This document shows, one piece after another, positions 12,001-21,103 of a stretch of 64,000 nucleotides of DNA; the first letter of the stretch is position 1, and the number at the start of each line of letters is the position of its first letter. This stretch comes from Archivesica marissinica. Taxonomy: Eukaryota > Mollusca > Bivalvia > Venerida > Vesicomyidae. Both the position numbers and the translations under genes were made by a program. The stretch covers positions 87,182,953-87,246,952 of the forward strand of contig CM026404.1 in the NCBI GenBank assembly GCA_014843695.1. The letters are read 5' to 3'. The notes below the pieces were generated by a model that had not been told where the DNA came from, did not search any database, and worked only from the letters and a program-made list of their open reading frames with translations.

Positions 12001-15000
12001 CAATCCTCCAAAAATCTAAAATGACTAATCTCTTCAGGAGGCGATAAATAAACGTAAAACATACACACACAATCATCCCTAAAGAAGTGCACGAGTTTTT
12101 ATGTTCTTAAAAACATTGTTTCTACGGAAGTGCATTAGTGACAAATGTTATTGAATGTCCCTTGTATTCCAAAAAACATTGTTTCTACGGAAGTGCATTA
12201 GTGACAAATGTTATTGAATGTCCCTTGTATTCCAAAAAACATTGTTTCTACGGAAGTGCATTAGTGACAAATGTTATTGAATGTCCCTTGTATTCCAAAA
12301 AACATTGTTTCTACGGAAGTGCATTAGTGACAAATGTTATTGAATGTCCCTTGTATTCCAAAAAACATTGTTTCTACGGAAGTGCATTAGTGACAAATGT
12401 TATTGAATGTCCCTTGTATTCCAAAAAACATTGTTTCTACGGAAGTGCATTAGTGACAAATGTTATTGAATGTCCCTTGTATTCCAAAAAACATTGTTTC
12501 TACGGAAGTGCATTAGTGACAAATGTTATTGAATGTCCCTTGTATTCCAAAAAACACCTGAATTCAACAGCTTGTGGTGAGGCAGTTTTAAGAAGCTCCC
12601 TGTCATATCATTGAGATCATCTTTTCTCAAAACATTAGAGTATTAAGTTGTAGACGGGGGGTCATTTCTGCAATGTGAAGCATTCTGCAAGGTTGCATAA
12701 CTGTAATCATATATATCAAATAGATGCATTGTAATGAACAAGCTAGTTTATGAAACATATATTATGACTATTTCAATAAGTGTCAATGAAATATTAACCC
12801 TTTACTCAACAAAGACGCCACACAACACCTGAATTATGTCCCACATAACTGCAATTCAATGCCATTATCTATAGATATTGATTAATTTAATCATATTTTA
12901 TTGCAAATCAATAGTACATATGTCATACACATAGAGATACAATACATAGTATGAAAATACAAATGGTTTGGGCCACAAGTTTTGACAACATTAGATAATG
13001 GCCTGCACCAGAGGCAATGGAGAGTGTGTGTTTTATGCTTATTTATCGTCGCTACCGGTTGCCCATATGAGCGACGCCTCCTGAAGAGATTAGTAATTTT
13101 GGAGGATAGTGCAATGATACAAACAGAGACCCATTCCAGAATCTCCTCTGGTTCTTTTACGTGCACGGTGTAAAGCACCGACATGAGACCTCGGTTTAAC
13201 GTCCCATCTGAAAGACTGTTAATTTTATTAGGGTCAGACGGGGGATCGAACCTGCGATCCCTGGATTACCAGTCCAGCGTTTTACCACTGGACTACAGAT
13301 CCGCCTGTAGAGGCAATGGAAGATATTGATTATTGAGTATGTAGTAGAAAGTGATTGTTGCTTATCAGCTGTATGGAGATAAAATGAGTACTTTGCTATG
13401 AGTAAACTTATATAGATATGTGCCCTAACATGGCGGCTGACTGCAGTGAACTGGACTTGAGCGCTGGACATTGTAATTAGAAAATTACCTTTTTTCATTC
13501 TCTCTCCTACGATCACAATCTCTCTCCTCCCTCATCGCCTCTCTCTGTCTCCCTCCCTATCTCATACGTCTTTCTTATCTTATTCTTTATTATTTTGTTT
13601 TTATAATTATACAACATGTACTTTTTTCATAAATAGGAATTTGAGAAAAAATTTGCTATATTTCATTATTTATGCTTGAAATCATTAGTCGCTATTTCTC
13701 TTGAATCACTATCTGTCGGGAAGGGCCGTAACTAATGTTGCTAGAACTTGTGGCCCGACCCGTTTGCTTTTCTATAATTTGTCATGTTTGTATTCACATG
13801 TATATATGTAAAAAAACTAATCGAGCACTAAAATATGATTAAACAAAAAAATAAATAAACAGTACTTGGGCTCTTCTGTTGGGGAGATAAAGAATGATTA
13901 AAAGAAACATAAATGTTACCATACCTTGCTTCCCTGACATGCACAACAGGTACATGCTCATGTCTGTTGCATGTAAACATGGCACAGGTACCCGGAGATT
14001 TGTCCGTGCTCGTTGGCAAAGGTTTGAAAATGTCTGCCAGGAATGCATCTAAAACAGAAATTAATCAACAATGCACACACAGTGGCTTATATCTTTACGA
14101 GGCAGGGATCATTCTAGAGGGCGATGGTTTTTACGATTTTCAAACAAAATTGTGTCTATCACACTGGCCCATTATAAAGCACTCCTTCTATTCAAATGTT
14201 GTATTTAATGGTTGTACTGTGCATTTAAACCCTATTTTGCAGAAGTATATTAAAGAACACCATTTAAGGAAGCGATCACGCGTTTTCTGACTTAGAATGA
14301 ACCCTGACGAGGCTCAAGAAAATTATGCATAAAAGATTTATAGCATAAGTTATTTCTTTTCGGATACGTTTATTTATTGTCGCCTCCTGGTTAATTGAGG
14401 CGACACCTCAAGAAGTAAATTAGTCATTGTATTATTTGGAGGATAGTGCAAGATACAGAAGACAGTCAAATTCCAGAAGCATCTCCAGTTCGATTGCCTA
14501 CCCGTTGTATAGCACCGATACACGCGACATTGGTTTATAGACAGTTAATATTAGGGTCAGACAGGGGATCGAAGCTAGCATGATATAATTCTATATTCCT
14601 ATTATAGTTCTCCTATCATGTTGTACCGCCTCCGTGGTCGAGTGGCTACGGTCGCTGATTTGTATGCCACTGTAACCTATCATCACCGATGGTCACGGGT
14701 TCGCCTCCGTGGTCGAGTGATTACGGTCGCTGACTTGTATACCACTGTAACCTGTCATCACTGATGGTCAGCCTCCGTGGTCAAGTGATTACGGTCGCTG
14801 ACTTGTATACCACTGTAACCTATCATCACCGATTATCCGCCTCCGTGGCCGAGTGGTTACAGTCGCTGACTTGTATACCACTGTAACCTATCATCACCGA
14901 TGGTCACTGGTTCGCCTCCATGGTCGAGTGGTTATGGTCGCTGATTTGTATACCACTGTAACCTATCATCACCGATGGTTACGGGTTCGAGCCTCGCTGA

Positions 15001-16459
15001 GACTGTGTCTCTTTTTAAGATATATTTGGCAGTTTTTTACGGAGGTTGGTGCACCAAGTACTGGTTAACAGCTGGAGCCTGCCCAGGAAAGATGTTGTTA
15101 GGTAAACTTGGCAACAGATAGCGACGTTAAATAAACTTAAATAAAAAAAACAAATATAGTTCATTTACCTGGAAATGTCCCTAGAGGAATGGACAGAAAC
15201 AAGAAGTGGACATCGGGCACAGCATTGAAGGCCGTTCTCACAATTTCACGAGCGCAGCCATGTGCATATTCCTTCTTCGCCACAAAATAGTGCATGAACA
15301 GGCTGTTTAGTGGAGAACATTTCTCTGTGTCATAATAACCATTTAGCCATGTCTGCCAATCAGCCTGGTCTACACCGCTAACATTCGGATAATCAAAAAA
15401 TGCCGCGTGTCCCAGAATCTCATCCTTCTCATTACACAGAGTGACTGCTAGAACAGCTTTCTCTCTGAAACAAAATACAGTATAAAGCTACCATAACTGG
15501 AAACTGCTAAAGGCCCGGAGTTCGAGCCCCACTGGGGCCGTTACGATTGTGCCCTTAGGCAATGCATTTAAATTCCACGTTGCGTCTTTTCTATACCTCG
15601 TAGAGATGGATTCCATTAGGAATGAGGTCTCGAGAGTGATTAATATAAGTTGTAAGATCGTGTTTCGCAATCAAGCTAAAATAAATTTGCATAAAGTTTA
15701 ATGAACTGGCAACTAATTAACCCTTTGCAAACACGCTAAATTACTTCCCGATTATTATTTGTTCACTGAGATTAATTCAACGAACATGTAATAATGCACT
15801 AACAGGCAAGTAGCTTTGAGAAGCCTTTCTGTATGCAAATATGTAGCTGCATGCACTAAATATTTATGAAACAAAAATAATTAAAAAAGACAAAATAGCA
15901 CTAAAATGATGAGGTTTTTTTTTGGACATGTACTTGATCTGGATTCTCCATTTTTTTCTTTTTTCTTTCTTTATACTTTATTTATTTTACAACGATTGCG
16001 AAGCAAGTCTTAACAACTTATATTAATCACTATCGTTGGCTCGGATGAAAGCGTATATATGTGGTCATTCATGTGGGAGGAAACCAGAGTACCCGGTGAA
16101 AACCCACCTGTCCGATCTGGCGACCATCGTACCATTCTCCATTACCGCCCCTGAAAGTGGACATACGGTCACTCATTTATATCATCAGAAACTCTCTCAC
16201 ATCCCCCGACCTCCCTGGAAGGAGGGGATACCCTTCCCAAACGGTGATTCACACCTCATTCTGCGTGATTAACATGTCACTATGGCTATGCACACGACTC
16301 TGTTGCTACTTACATAATATTGACAACATTTACTCTACCAAAGAGTGTATTTGTCGATTCATCTACCAGACTCAGTATATGAGGTCCATCTATTGATTCT
16401 GTCCGTCTAGCATTAACAACTTCTGGTGGACAACCTTCAGGCGCTAAAGTTGTAGCCAT
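2953..16459 (-). CDS. CFAP61: CFAP61, cilia- and flagella-associated protein 61 (N-terminal part, 9 coding exons)
   Basis: Spliced CDS of about 477 residues from nine exons: 16459-16314, 15464-15169, 14048-13925, 10771-10639, 10018-9856, 8566-8381, 5116-4980, 4021-3885, 3061-2953. All have AG acceptors and GT donors, and phases match at every junction. Recognition rests on family blocks such as ARRTES near residue 17, SLFMHYFVA in exon 2, VEDHDDL and YGDFFLAELIEAQD in exon 4, CFELGPFHGL in exon 5, QLFCIDERYE in exon 8 and PHLVPEFPLLQNFV in exon 9. These match vertebrate CFAP61 in the same order. In other ciliates and animals CFAP61/FAP61 belongs to the calmodulin- and spoke-associated complex at the base of radial spokes and is needed for sperm flagella. 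The human protein is roughly 1,200 residues, so over half lies beyond the left edge. Residues ~280-395 are a Ser/Pro/Glu-rich insert, as in vertebrates. Confidence 0.93.
3365..3940. repeat. Tandem duplication of CFAP61 exon 8 end and donor, split by a SINE
   Basis: A ~130-base unit (AACTCACTCCCTAAAGG, TTATTTATCGAGACCTC, CAATACAGAAGAGCTGG) occurs twice. The right copy (3806-3940) is the end of exon 8 and its donor; the left copy was cut by the 3476-3740 SINE. Confidence 0.88.
3476..3740 (-). mobile_element. tRNA-derived SINE (family 1), full length, with target duplication
   Basis: On the minus strand the head shows box A-like GGTCGAGTGGTTAAGG and box B GGTTCGAGC, as in tRNA-Ser/Leu, then a body with GTACTGGTTAACCGCTGG and a tail containing GCGATATAGCCCAAAATGG. 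It is flanked by the 12-bp duplication ACCTCATTTCGT (3464-3475 and 3741-3752), which lies in a duplicated copy of CFAP61 exon 8's end. Confidence 0.9.
3885..4021 (-). CDS. CFAP61: CFAP61 coding exon 8
   Basis: 137 bp, acceptor TATATTTCAG, donor ATGAG|GTCTCG (a weak donor). It encodes FVPTYVGDENAFSVQLF and CIDERYEM, matching the vertebrate YYGEPNAFCIQLFCIDEKYE block. The 3' part of this exon together with its donor is duplicated downstream (see 3365-3940). Confidence 0.9.
4652..4863 (-). mobile_element. tRNA-derived SINE (family 2)
   Basis: Inverted copy in CFAP61 intron 7, sense to that gene. Head and tail are both present. Confidence 0.85.
4980..5116 (-). CDS. CFAP61: CFAP61 coding exon 7
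   Basis: 137 bp, acceptor CTGTTTCAG, donor CCAGCG|GTATGC, 45 full codons beginning after the split Ala codon (NSSASELKVKPKLSD). It continues the disordered region. The acceptor and the first 22 bases of the exon are the seed of the adjacent 50-bp tandem array. Confidence 0.82.
5093..5570. repeat. 50-bp tandem array seeded by CFAP61 exon 7 acceptor
   Basis: Seven near-identical 50-bp units, then two or three diverged ones. On the minus strand each unit holds the acceptor GTTACTGTTTCAG and the first 22 bases of exon 7 (CCAACAGTTCTGCCAGTG and on). The most proximal unit is the real splice site. Confidence 0.95.
5571..5820 (+). mobile_element. tRNA-derived SINE (family 1)
   Basis: Same head and body as the 3476-3740 copy, but with the alternative 3' end TAGCGACGTTAAATAAAC. 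It interrupts the tandem arrays in CFAP61 intron 6, separating the 50-bp and 60-bp versions. Confidence 0.85.
5830..7922. repeat. 60-bp tandem array, derived from the 50-bp unit
   Basis: About 34 units. Each unit aligns with the 50-bp unit (AACTCCCTGGCC, GGCTGATTCAGTGACAATG) plus an extra ~10 bases, TGGATGCTAT. The divisible-by-three period keeps frames open on both strands, producing spurious 231-, 327- and 362-residue frames. Confidence 0.95.
7985..8330. repeat. Irregular repeat cluster around GAGCCCTGTC
   Basis: About nine irregular 30-40-bp units built from CTAGAGCCCTGTCATGG and GGCTCAGACAGT. It begins about 50 bases from the CFAP61 exon 6 donor. Confidence 0.8.
8381..8566 (-). CDS. CFAP61: CFAP61 coding exon 6 (Ser/Glu-rich insert)
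   Basis: 186 bp, acceptor TTATTTTCAG, donor TAGGG|GTAGGT, 61 full codons. The product is low-complexity and charged (SRSSSKSSSSGKGE, SESNQKSEEKQ), without a recognisable fold. Its position matches the disordered region after GPFHGL in vertebrate CFAP61. Assignment relies on phase and position rather than sequence identity. Confidence 0.8.
8735..9562. repeat. 41/42-bp tandem array in CFAP61 intron 5
   Basis: Outer units contain GCTGTACATGATCCTATAA; the central, homogenised block of about 11 units has a 42-bp period with AATGTACATGGTGTTATAA. Diverged edges around a uniform core fit array growth from the centre. Confidence 0.93.
9695..9835. repeat. Interspersed repeat, family 4
   Basis: AATCATATTTTATTGCTCG, then ACATATATACATGTGAATAC, then GGGCCACAAGTTCTAGC. 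The same block is inverted at 13718-13850 and 21928-22022, with partial copies at 12880-12990 and 34605-34650. It lies just outside CFAP61 exon 5's donor. Confidence 0.75.
9856..10018 (-). CDS. CFAP61: CFAP61 coding exon 5
   Basis: 163 bp, acceptor CCTTTCAG. It encodes GTAYGFMSISDDVNYQLL and NSCFELGPFHGL, then a Pro/Thr-rich tail (TPPKTPTPSPPPP). The donor CCAG|GTTTGA is weak, but its phase 1 is confirmed by exon 6, which opens with two bases completing a Glu codon. Confidence 0.9.
10211..10590. mobile_element. Palindromic foldback MITE
   Basis: Inverted ends CTACAGTCAAACCTGTC and GACAGGTTTGACTGTAG, with the two ~180-base halves nearly complementary throughout (centre near 10400). The interior repeats CTGCTTAATAGAGGT. 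It occupies CFAP61 intron 4. Related copies are at 11502-11865 and 34252-34503. Confidence 0.85.
10639..10771 (-). CDS. CFAP61: CFAP61 coding exon 4
   Basis: 133 bp, acceptor ACACTCAG, donor GAG|GTAATA. It encodes VEDHDDLTPIFNRQ and YGDFFLAELIEAQDD, the most diagnostic CFAP61 blocks in the window, which continue directly into VGGTAYGFMS of exon 5. Phase 0 at the end. Confidence 0.95.
10875..11052 (-). mobile_element. SINE family 1, head missing
   Basis: Body and tail only, minus orientation (GGGTTTTACGCCTGCATC reads on the plus strand). It ends at ACACGACCTGA, where the tRNA-like head would begin. Confidence 0.8.
11098..11240. repeat. 20-bp tandem array
   Basis: About seven units of CCTCGTCTACATGACGACCC. 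A related pair of words is at 2118-2160. Confidence 0.85.
11502..11865. mobile_element. Foldback MITE copy with internal minisatellite
   Basis: Left end CAGTCAAACCTATGTTAG, right part AGCAGCCACTTTCTGTGATT. Between them the subterminal 18-bp word CAGCCAATCTGTATTAAG is expanded to about 13-14 copies (11541-11775). The right terminus is lost to a family 3 repeat. Confidence 0.82.
11835..11990. mobile_element. Interspersed repeat, family 3, partial
   Basis: Contains CTGGCAATCCAGGGATCGC and GGTTCGATCCCCCCGTCTG, then the GAAACCGAGGTCTTGTG word seen inverted in the 12990 copy. It interrupts the MITE at its left. Confidence 0.65.
12108..12557. repeat. 63-bp tandem array in CFAP61 intron 3
   Basis: Seven almost identical units containing ACATTGTTTCTACGGAAG and GAATGTCCCTTGTATTCC. 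The high identity means recent amplification. Confidence 0.95.
12880..13312 (-). mobile_element. Interspersed repeat, family 3, longest copy, beside family 4
   Basis: The right end on the minus strand has a tRNA-Thr(GGU)-like cloverleaf core: box A GTAGTCCAGTGGTAAAACG, anticodon arm CTGGACTGGTAATCCAG, box B GGTTCGATCC. The acceptor stem does not pair, so this is a SINE head rather than a tRNA gene. The left ~100 bp is a family 4 end (ATCATATTTTATTGC). Confidence 0.7.
13718..13850. repeat. Interspersed repeat, family 4
   Basis: Inverted relative to 9695-9835, beginning GGGAAGGGCCGTAACTAATG and ending AAAATATGATTAAAC. It is next to the donor of CFAP61 exon 3. Confidence 0.75.
13925..14048 (-). 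CDS. CFAP61: CFAP61 coding exon 3
   Basis: 124 bp with acceptor CTGTTTTAG and donor GCAAG|GTATGG; 40 full codons plus split codons at both ends. It encodes a less conserved stretch followed by TCNRHEHVPVVHVREA, which leads into the VEDHDDL block of exon 4, as in the vertebrate protein (CHRHSHYPQLHVRKARVEDHDDL region). Confidence 0.88.
14102..14308. mobile_element. hAT-like MITE (CAGGGATC ends), internally deleted
   Basis: Ends CAGGGATCATTCTAGAGG and CTTAGAATGAACCCTG, flanked by ACGAGG on both sides. It shares the interior word AAAGAACACCATTTAAGG with 58853-59159. CAGGG/CCCTG ends suggest the hAT superfamily. Confidence 0.72.
14355..14580. mobile_element. Interspersed repeat, family 3
   Basis: Contains the TTTGGAGGATAGTGCAAGA and GGGTCAGACAGGGGATCGA words of the family. 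CFAP61 intron 2. Confidence 0.65.
14627..15130 (+). mobile_element. SINE family 1 with five tandem tRNA-like heads
   Basis: Five copies of the ~70-75-bp tRNA-related head (starts near 14627, 14702, 14769, 14838 and 14912), each with a box A word close to GGTCGAGTGGTTACGG. Only the last continues into the SINE body and the TAGCGACGTTAAATAAAC tail. It is in CFAP61 intron 2. Confidence 0.9.
15169..15464 (-). CDS. CFAP61: CFAP61 coding exon 2
   Basis: The largest exon, 296 bp, encoding 98 full codons. The acceptor is TTTGTTTCAG and the donor CCAG|GTAAAT. It carries EKAVLAVTLCNEKDEI, SLFMHYFVA and HFLFLSIPLG, which follow the GNAT-like N-terminal region of the CFAP61 family. It ends in phase 1. 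Confidence 0.92.
15508..15697 (+). mobile_element. SINE family 2, 5'-truncated
   Basis: Starts inside the head at AAAGGCCCGGAGTTCGAGCC, ends at the usual tail. CFAP61 intron 1. Confidence 0.82.
16010..16260 (-). repeat. Interspersed repeat with GGAGGAAACCAGAGTACC motif
   Basis: Carries GGGAGGAAACCAGAGTACCC and GAAAACCCACC, a word combination common in invertebrate interspersed repeats, and a tail matching SINE family 2 (AACTTATATTAATCACT). A second tail is at 430-515. It is in CFAP61 intron 1. Confidence 0.6.
16314..16459 (-). CDS. CFAP61: CFAP61 coding exon 1
   Basis: Contains the start codon (16459-16457) with A at -3 and G at +4. It encodes 48 residues beginning MATTLAPEGC and ending GRVNVVNI, then two bases of an Ile codon. 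The donor reads AT|GTAAGT. The acceptor of this exon (TTTTCAG) lies just upstream, so 16481-16460 is 5' UTR and at least one more noncoding exon must exist upstream. Confidence 0.9.
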
Positions 16460-16481
16460 TTTTCAATTTCAATGTCTTCAG
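16460..16481 (-). other. CFAP61: CFAP61 5' UTR part of exon 1
   Basis: The 22 bases between the AG acceptor at 16483-16482 and the ATG. A spliced leader or an upstream noncoding exon would join here. The acceptor has a T-rich tract. Confidence 0.6.
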
Positions 16482-16569
16482 CTGAAAATTAATGGAAGCA
16501 GTTTATGAATATGGTGGCTTTTTCTATTGTTCATGTGTTACTATTGAACAATCATTGTCCTGTAGTGAG

Positions 16570-17905
16570 TACATCTGTATAGTCAGTAGGTCTGTCCCAT
16601 AGTCAGTAGGTCTGTCCCATAGTCAGTAGGTCTGTCCCATAGTCAGTAGGTCTGTCCCATAGTCAGTCGATCTGTCCCATAGTCAGTAGATCTGTCCCAT
16701 AGTCAGTCGATCTGTCCCATAGTCAGTAGGTCTGTCCCATGGTCAGTAGATCTGTCCCATAGTCAGAGTAGATCTGTCCCATAGTCAGAGTAGATCTGTC
16801 CCATAGTCAGAGTAGATCTGTCCCATAGTCAGAGTAGATATGTCCCATAGTCAGAGTAGATCTGTCCCATAGTCAGTAGGTCTGTCCCATAGTCAAAGTA
16901 GATCTGTCCCATAGTCAGAGTAGATCTGTCCCATAGTCAGAGTAGATCTGTCCCATAGTCAGAGTAGATCTGTCCCATAGTCAGTAGGTCTGTCCCATAG
17001 TCAAAGTAGATCTGTCCCATAGTCAGAGTAGATCTGTCCCATAGTCAGAGTAGATCTGTCCCATAGTCAGAGTAGATCTGTCCCATAGTCAGTAGGTGTG
17101 TCCATAGTCAAAGTAGATCTGTCCCATAGTCAGTAGGTCTGTCCGATAGCCAGTAGATCTATCCGATAGCCAGTAGGTATGTCCGATAGCCAGTAGATCT
17201 ATCCGATAGCCAGTAGGTATGTCCGATAGCCAGTAGATCTATCCGATAGCCAGTAGGTATGTCCGATAGCCAGTAGGTATGTCTGTTAGCCAGTAGGTCT
17301 GTCCGATAGCCAGTAGGTCTGTCCAATAGCCAGTAGGTATGTCCGATAGCCAGTAGATCTATCCAATAGCCAGTAGATCTATCCGATAGCCAGTAGGTAT
17401 GTCTGTTAGCCAGTAGGTCTGTCCGATAGCCAGTAGATCTATCCGATAGCCAGTAGGTATGTCCGATAGCCAGTAGATATATCCGATAGCCAGTAGGTAT
17501 GTCTGTTAGCCAGTAGGTCTGTCCGATAGCCAGTAAGTATGTCCGATAGCCAGTAGGTATGTCCGATAGCCAGTAGATCTATCCGATAACCAGTAGGTAT
17601 GTCCGATAGCCAGTAGATCTATCTGATAGCCAGTAGGTATGCCCGATAGCCAGTAGATCTATCTGATAGCCAGTAGGTCTGTCTGATAGCCAGTAGGTCT
17701 GTCCGATAGCCAGTAGGTCTATCCGATAGCCAGTAGATCTATCTGATAGCCAGTAGATCTGTCCGATAGCCAGTAGGTCTATCCGATAGCCAGTATGTCT
17801 GTCCTGTAGCCAGTAGATCTATCTGATAACCCATAGGTATGTCCGATAGCCAATAGATCTATCCGATAGCCAGTAGGTATGTCCGATAGTCAATAGGTCT
17901 ATCCG
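16570..17905. repeat. 20/22-bp tandem array in CFAP61 5' UTR intron
   Basis: About 65 units in two sub-blocks: CAGTAGGTCTGTCCCATAGT with 22-bp CAGAGTAGATC variants (16570-17140), then CAGTAGGTATGTCCGATAGC (17140-17905). Confidence 0.95.
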
Positions 17906-17949
17906 ATAGCCAGTACATGCTGTCTGATGATGAACACTTAGTGACTTAC

Positions 17950-18240
17950 CACCGTGATATGTCATGAATGCATAACTTATAAGTGTGGTCTCTTGACTGA
18001 TAATGATATTGCCTAACTTCAAAATAACTTGAATAAGTGAACTGTACAACGACGTTACCTGCTTAAGGAGTGTAGCACTAAGAGAAGACGAAATGAACAC
18101 CACATACATAATTGAAAGCTTAAATACCTGAAGAAGAACGAGTATTATTTGTTATTATTTATTGTGTTTTCAAAACTAGCTAATGTTCCGCCATTTTGTA
18201 AACTTTGTTGTGGTAACATCAGAACAGGTGCGCTGACAAT
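17950..18240 (-). promoter_or_regulatory. Candidate CFAP61 noncoding first exon and promoter
   Basis: On the minus strand a strong donor, CGGTG|GTAAGTC, ends at 17950 and faces the acceptor at 16482, across the 20/22-bp array. Upstream, AAAATGGCGG (18197-18188) matches the YY1 core and sits where a transcription start could be. No TATA box is evident. The exact start site is not visible from sequence, so this is an inference from the donor, the motif and position. Confidence 0.4.
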
Positions 18241-18576
18241 ATGCTATAAAACTCGTACACCGGTCATGGCCGATCTCCTCACGGCGTACACTTGGCGGTA
18301 GGGTACATCTATCTATCTTGCTTTAATGTCGAACCCCTCGCGGGGACGTAGACATGTTGCTTGGCACTTCTACCAGTCTACCAGAGAATACAAGAAATAG
18401 GGAACCAACCCCCCAGATCGGAAAATGAACTCTTAGAAATTCTACTAGGATTTTCAAGAGATGCTGGAATATATAAACTGGCCAGCAATGCTTGCTATGC
18501 AATTACGCATCTACGCCAATCACTCTATTCAAATCAAGTCTAGTCTATCAAATTGCTAATGTGTGCATCATCTACT

Positions 18577-18606
18577 TCATATATATATATATATATATAT
18601 ATATAG
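18577..18606. repeat. (AT)n microsatellite
   Basis: A run of AT dinucleotides, followed by a fragment of family 3 (CTCGCCCATATGGTTTACCG). Confidence 0.9.
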
Positions 18607-18779
18607 CTCGCCCATATGGTTTACCGGTGGCGAGGGTAAATAAACGGAATCATCATATATATAAAATTATATATTATTTTGTGTTTTTCTATACAAATGG
18701 TTACTGTTACAAGTTTATAAGTTTTTATTGTCAGAATATACAACATATTCCTATGTGCTCTTATGAGAGGTGCCTATAA

Positions 18780-19140
18780 GAGGCAGATTATACAAAGTCA
18801 AGTCAAGTCAAGTCAAGTTGCGCGTCAAAAACCGCAAAGAAGTTAAAAGTATGAATAGTTAAAAGTATAATTTAAGAAAGTAATGAAAATAAGTTGTGGT
18901 AAAAGTTTAAAAGCAGCTGCGCAGAACAACTAGGGACTGGCATGATCAATATGGCAAACTGCCATATTGAATTGCTCTATGGTAGGGAGATGGGCAATGT
19001 CAGGGGGGAGTTGGTTCCAATGGTAGATTGTTCTTGGGGGAAAAGGAAGACTAGTAGTAGTCTGTAGTTGCTGTAATTCACCTATAGATTAAGGAATGGC
19101 AATGGCGAGCAGGACGGGAGAGGGGAACTAAGTAATTTTC
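18780..19140 (-). mobile_element. LINE 3'-end remnant with pentamer tail
   Basis: On the minus strand a frame reads FPPRTIYHWNQLPPDIAH-like residues and then TIEQFNMAVCHIDHAS, a typical C-terminal motif of non-LTR retroposons. It is followed by untranslated sequence that ends in repeated CTTGA (18786-18815), a tail of the kind used by LINEs. No upstream RT domain was recognised. Confidence 0.55.
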
Positions 19141-19616
19141 AATGGGAATAGCAATCGGGATCATTATGAATTACATCTCACAGCAGCAGCAGCAGCGTAT
19201 GATACTGGGATCTTCTGGTCGTCGACCTTGCAACAAGGGAAACACGCTTCACCACCTCAGCCTCATTTAACAGAGGTGGTGGAGGTATGGACTGACCCTG
19301 GAGCAACCTAGACAACCAGATGTCTAACTGTCAGATCCGTATAAATGCTGCTACGGATGACCAACGGTGAGGAGGGTGGCACTAAGAATAGCCGTTCGAA
19401 AGAAAGAAGCGCCATCACAGGACTTGTCCGGAACAGAACGTCAAGAGCACCATTCTATTAGACACACATTCAAGAACTGAACAATCTTAACCTCACGATA
19501 ATTGACGGTGCTTATCATGACTCTTCATAATCGACTTAGAAATCTCGCCTATATTCTCTACAGTGGCAATGCTAAGCAGACAGATGCATTAATCTTCATC
19601 TACCAGTCGCCCAATT

Positions 19617-19660
19617 ACGCCTCCATTGTCGAGTTGTTACGATCGCTGACTTGTATACAA
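19617..19660 (+). mobile_element. SINE family 1 head fragment
   Basis: A short head fragment, TCGAGTTGTTACGATCGCTG, without body or tail. Confidence 0.55.
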
Positions 19661-20119
19661 TTATATAAGAAAAAAGGCTCTGGCTAGTTTTTAGAAGAGG
19701 AGGAAAATAAATTCAAGTACAAATGAATACGAATACAATGTATAAGATTCACTGAATTGCATAGTTTTCATTTGTACTTGCACTTCAGTTGCAATCAATA
19801 AGTGCATTATGCGGTCTGTTGTAAATGAATAGTAAACTCATCAATTGTAGTTCACATTTTTGTAATTTTACTCGTATTAGTTACTTTGCGTTAAGTTCAA
19901 CGTGAACGTTTTCGGAACCAATATGTCAGTTACGTCATGTATGACGTCTTTTATGACGTATTTTATTGTAATTTATGACGTATTTTATTGTAATGTAAAC
20001 ACGACGTGCTAGCGCCACTCGTGCTAATAATGCGTTCAATGTTCGTTCAGTGAAATAGCATTTGACAATTCACTGGAAGAAAACAAAACTATCCTTATTT
20101 CACTGACAAATCCCTATAT
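19661..20119. other. Intergenic, no feature recognised
   Basis: Repeated TATGACGTATTTTATTGTAA (19957-20000) is the only local structure. Confidence 0.5.
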
Positions 20120-20640
20120 TTATGTCATTGCAAAGCATAAAATAGGGCCTGAATAGCGAAAGGGACTCCTTTTGCGAAAGGAACGTCCCTTTCGCGAAAG
20201 GAACATTTGTCTGAATAGCGAAATGGATTTCAAACATATTTTCATGCTTTTTCGTATATTTTACTAGAACAAATGTGGATTGTTTAAACATAATGCATAC
20301 CAATTGAAGTAGAATAAACAATGCAAATGAATTGTAGTACAATTTAAGTAATTTATAATAGGTCTGGACCATTTTGCAAAACGAAAAGTTCATTTCGCGA
20401 AAGGAATATTTGTATGAATAGCGAAATGGATTTCAAACATATGTTTATGCTTTTTCTTATATTGTACTAGGACAAATGTGGATTTTTTAAACATAATTCA
20501 TACTAATTGAAGTAGAATAAACAATGCAAATAACAATTTTAGTAATTTACATTACTTCTGGACCATATTTTGCAAAAGGAATGTTCATTTCGCGAAAGGA
20601 ACATTTGTATGAATAGCGAAATGGATTTCAAACATAGTCT
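20120..20640. repeat. Three diverged ~190-bp direct repeats with CCTTTCGCGAAAGG palindromes
   Basis: The phrase GAATAGCGAAATGGATTTC recurs at about 20213, 20416 and 20611, each preceded by TTTCGCGAAAGGAA. A reverse-orientation relative lies at 26515-26605. Confidence 0.8.
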
Positions 20641-21103
20641 ACCATCATACATTTGTATCTAGTTTATTTCAGAACTTTATATATATAACACATCTGGAAT
20701 AAACGTGGAATTATGCAACAGAAATAATGCAAATGTGTCTGAATAGAGAGATGAATATATACATGAGTACCGGTGAGTACCGATAGGATGTAGGTCCACA
20801 CTCTACATTTAATATATATTATAGAATCATTTAGCGTGTTATGCAATAGAGTGTGTTGCATTTATCATTATTGCATCTGCTATACTTTAATTTGGAAGAG
20901 CTTTGCATATTACATTACGGACATGCTAGTATTTATGAACATTTTACGGACGAACTACCCAATGCCCAAACTGGCACGTGGTTCGTACATCCGTAATGTT
21001 CAATGTTTAATGCAAACTTTAACGTTGAACAAAAGTGGAACTATGCAACATAAATTATACAAATTGGTCTGAAATGGTGGTGAAATGAATATACATGTAT
21101 ACT

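Noticed and set aside
13240..13312. tRNA-Thr(GGU)-like gene on the minus strand
   Set aside because: Anticodon and TΨC arms look good, but the acceptor stem does not pair and the sequence continues into a repeat present elsewhere; it is a SINE head.
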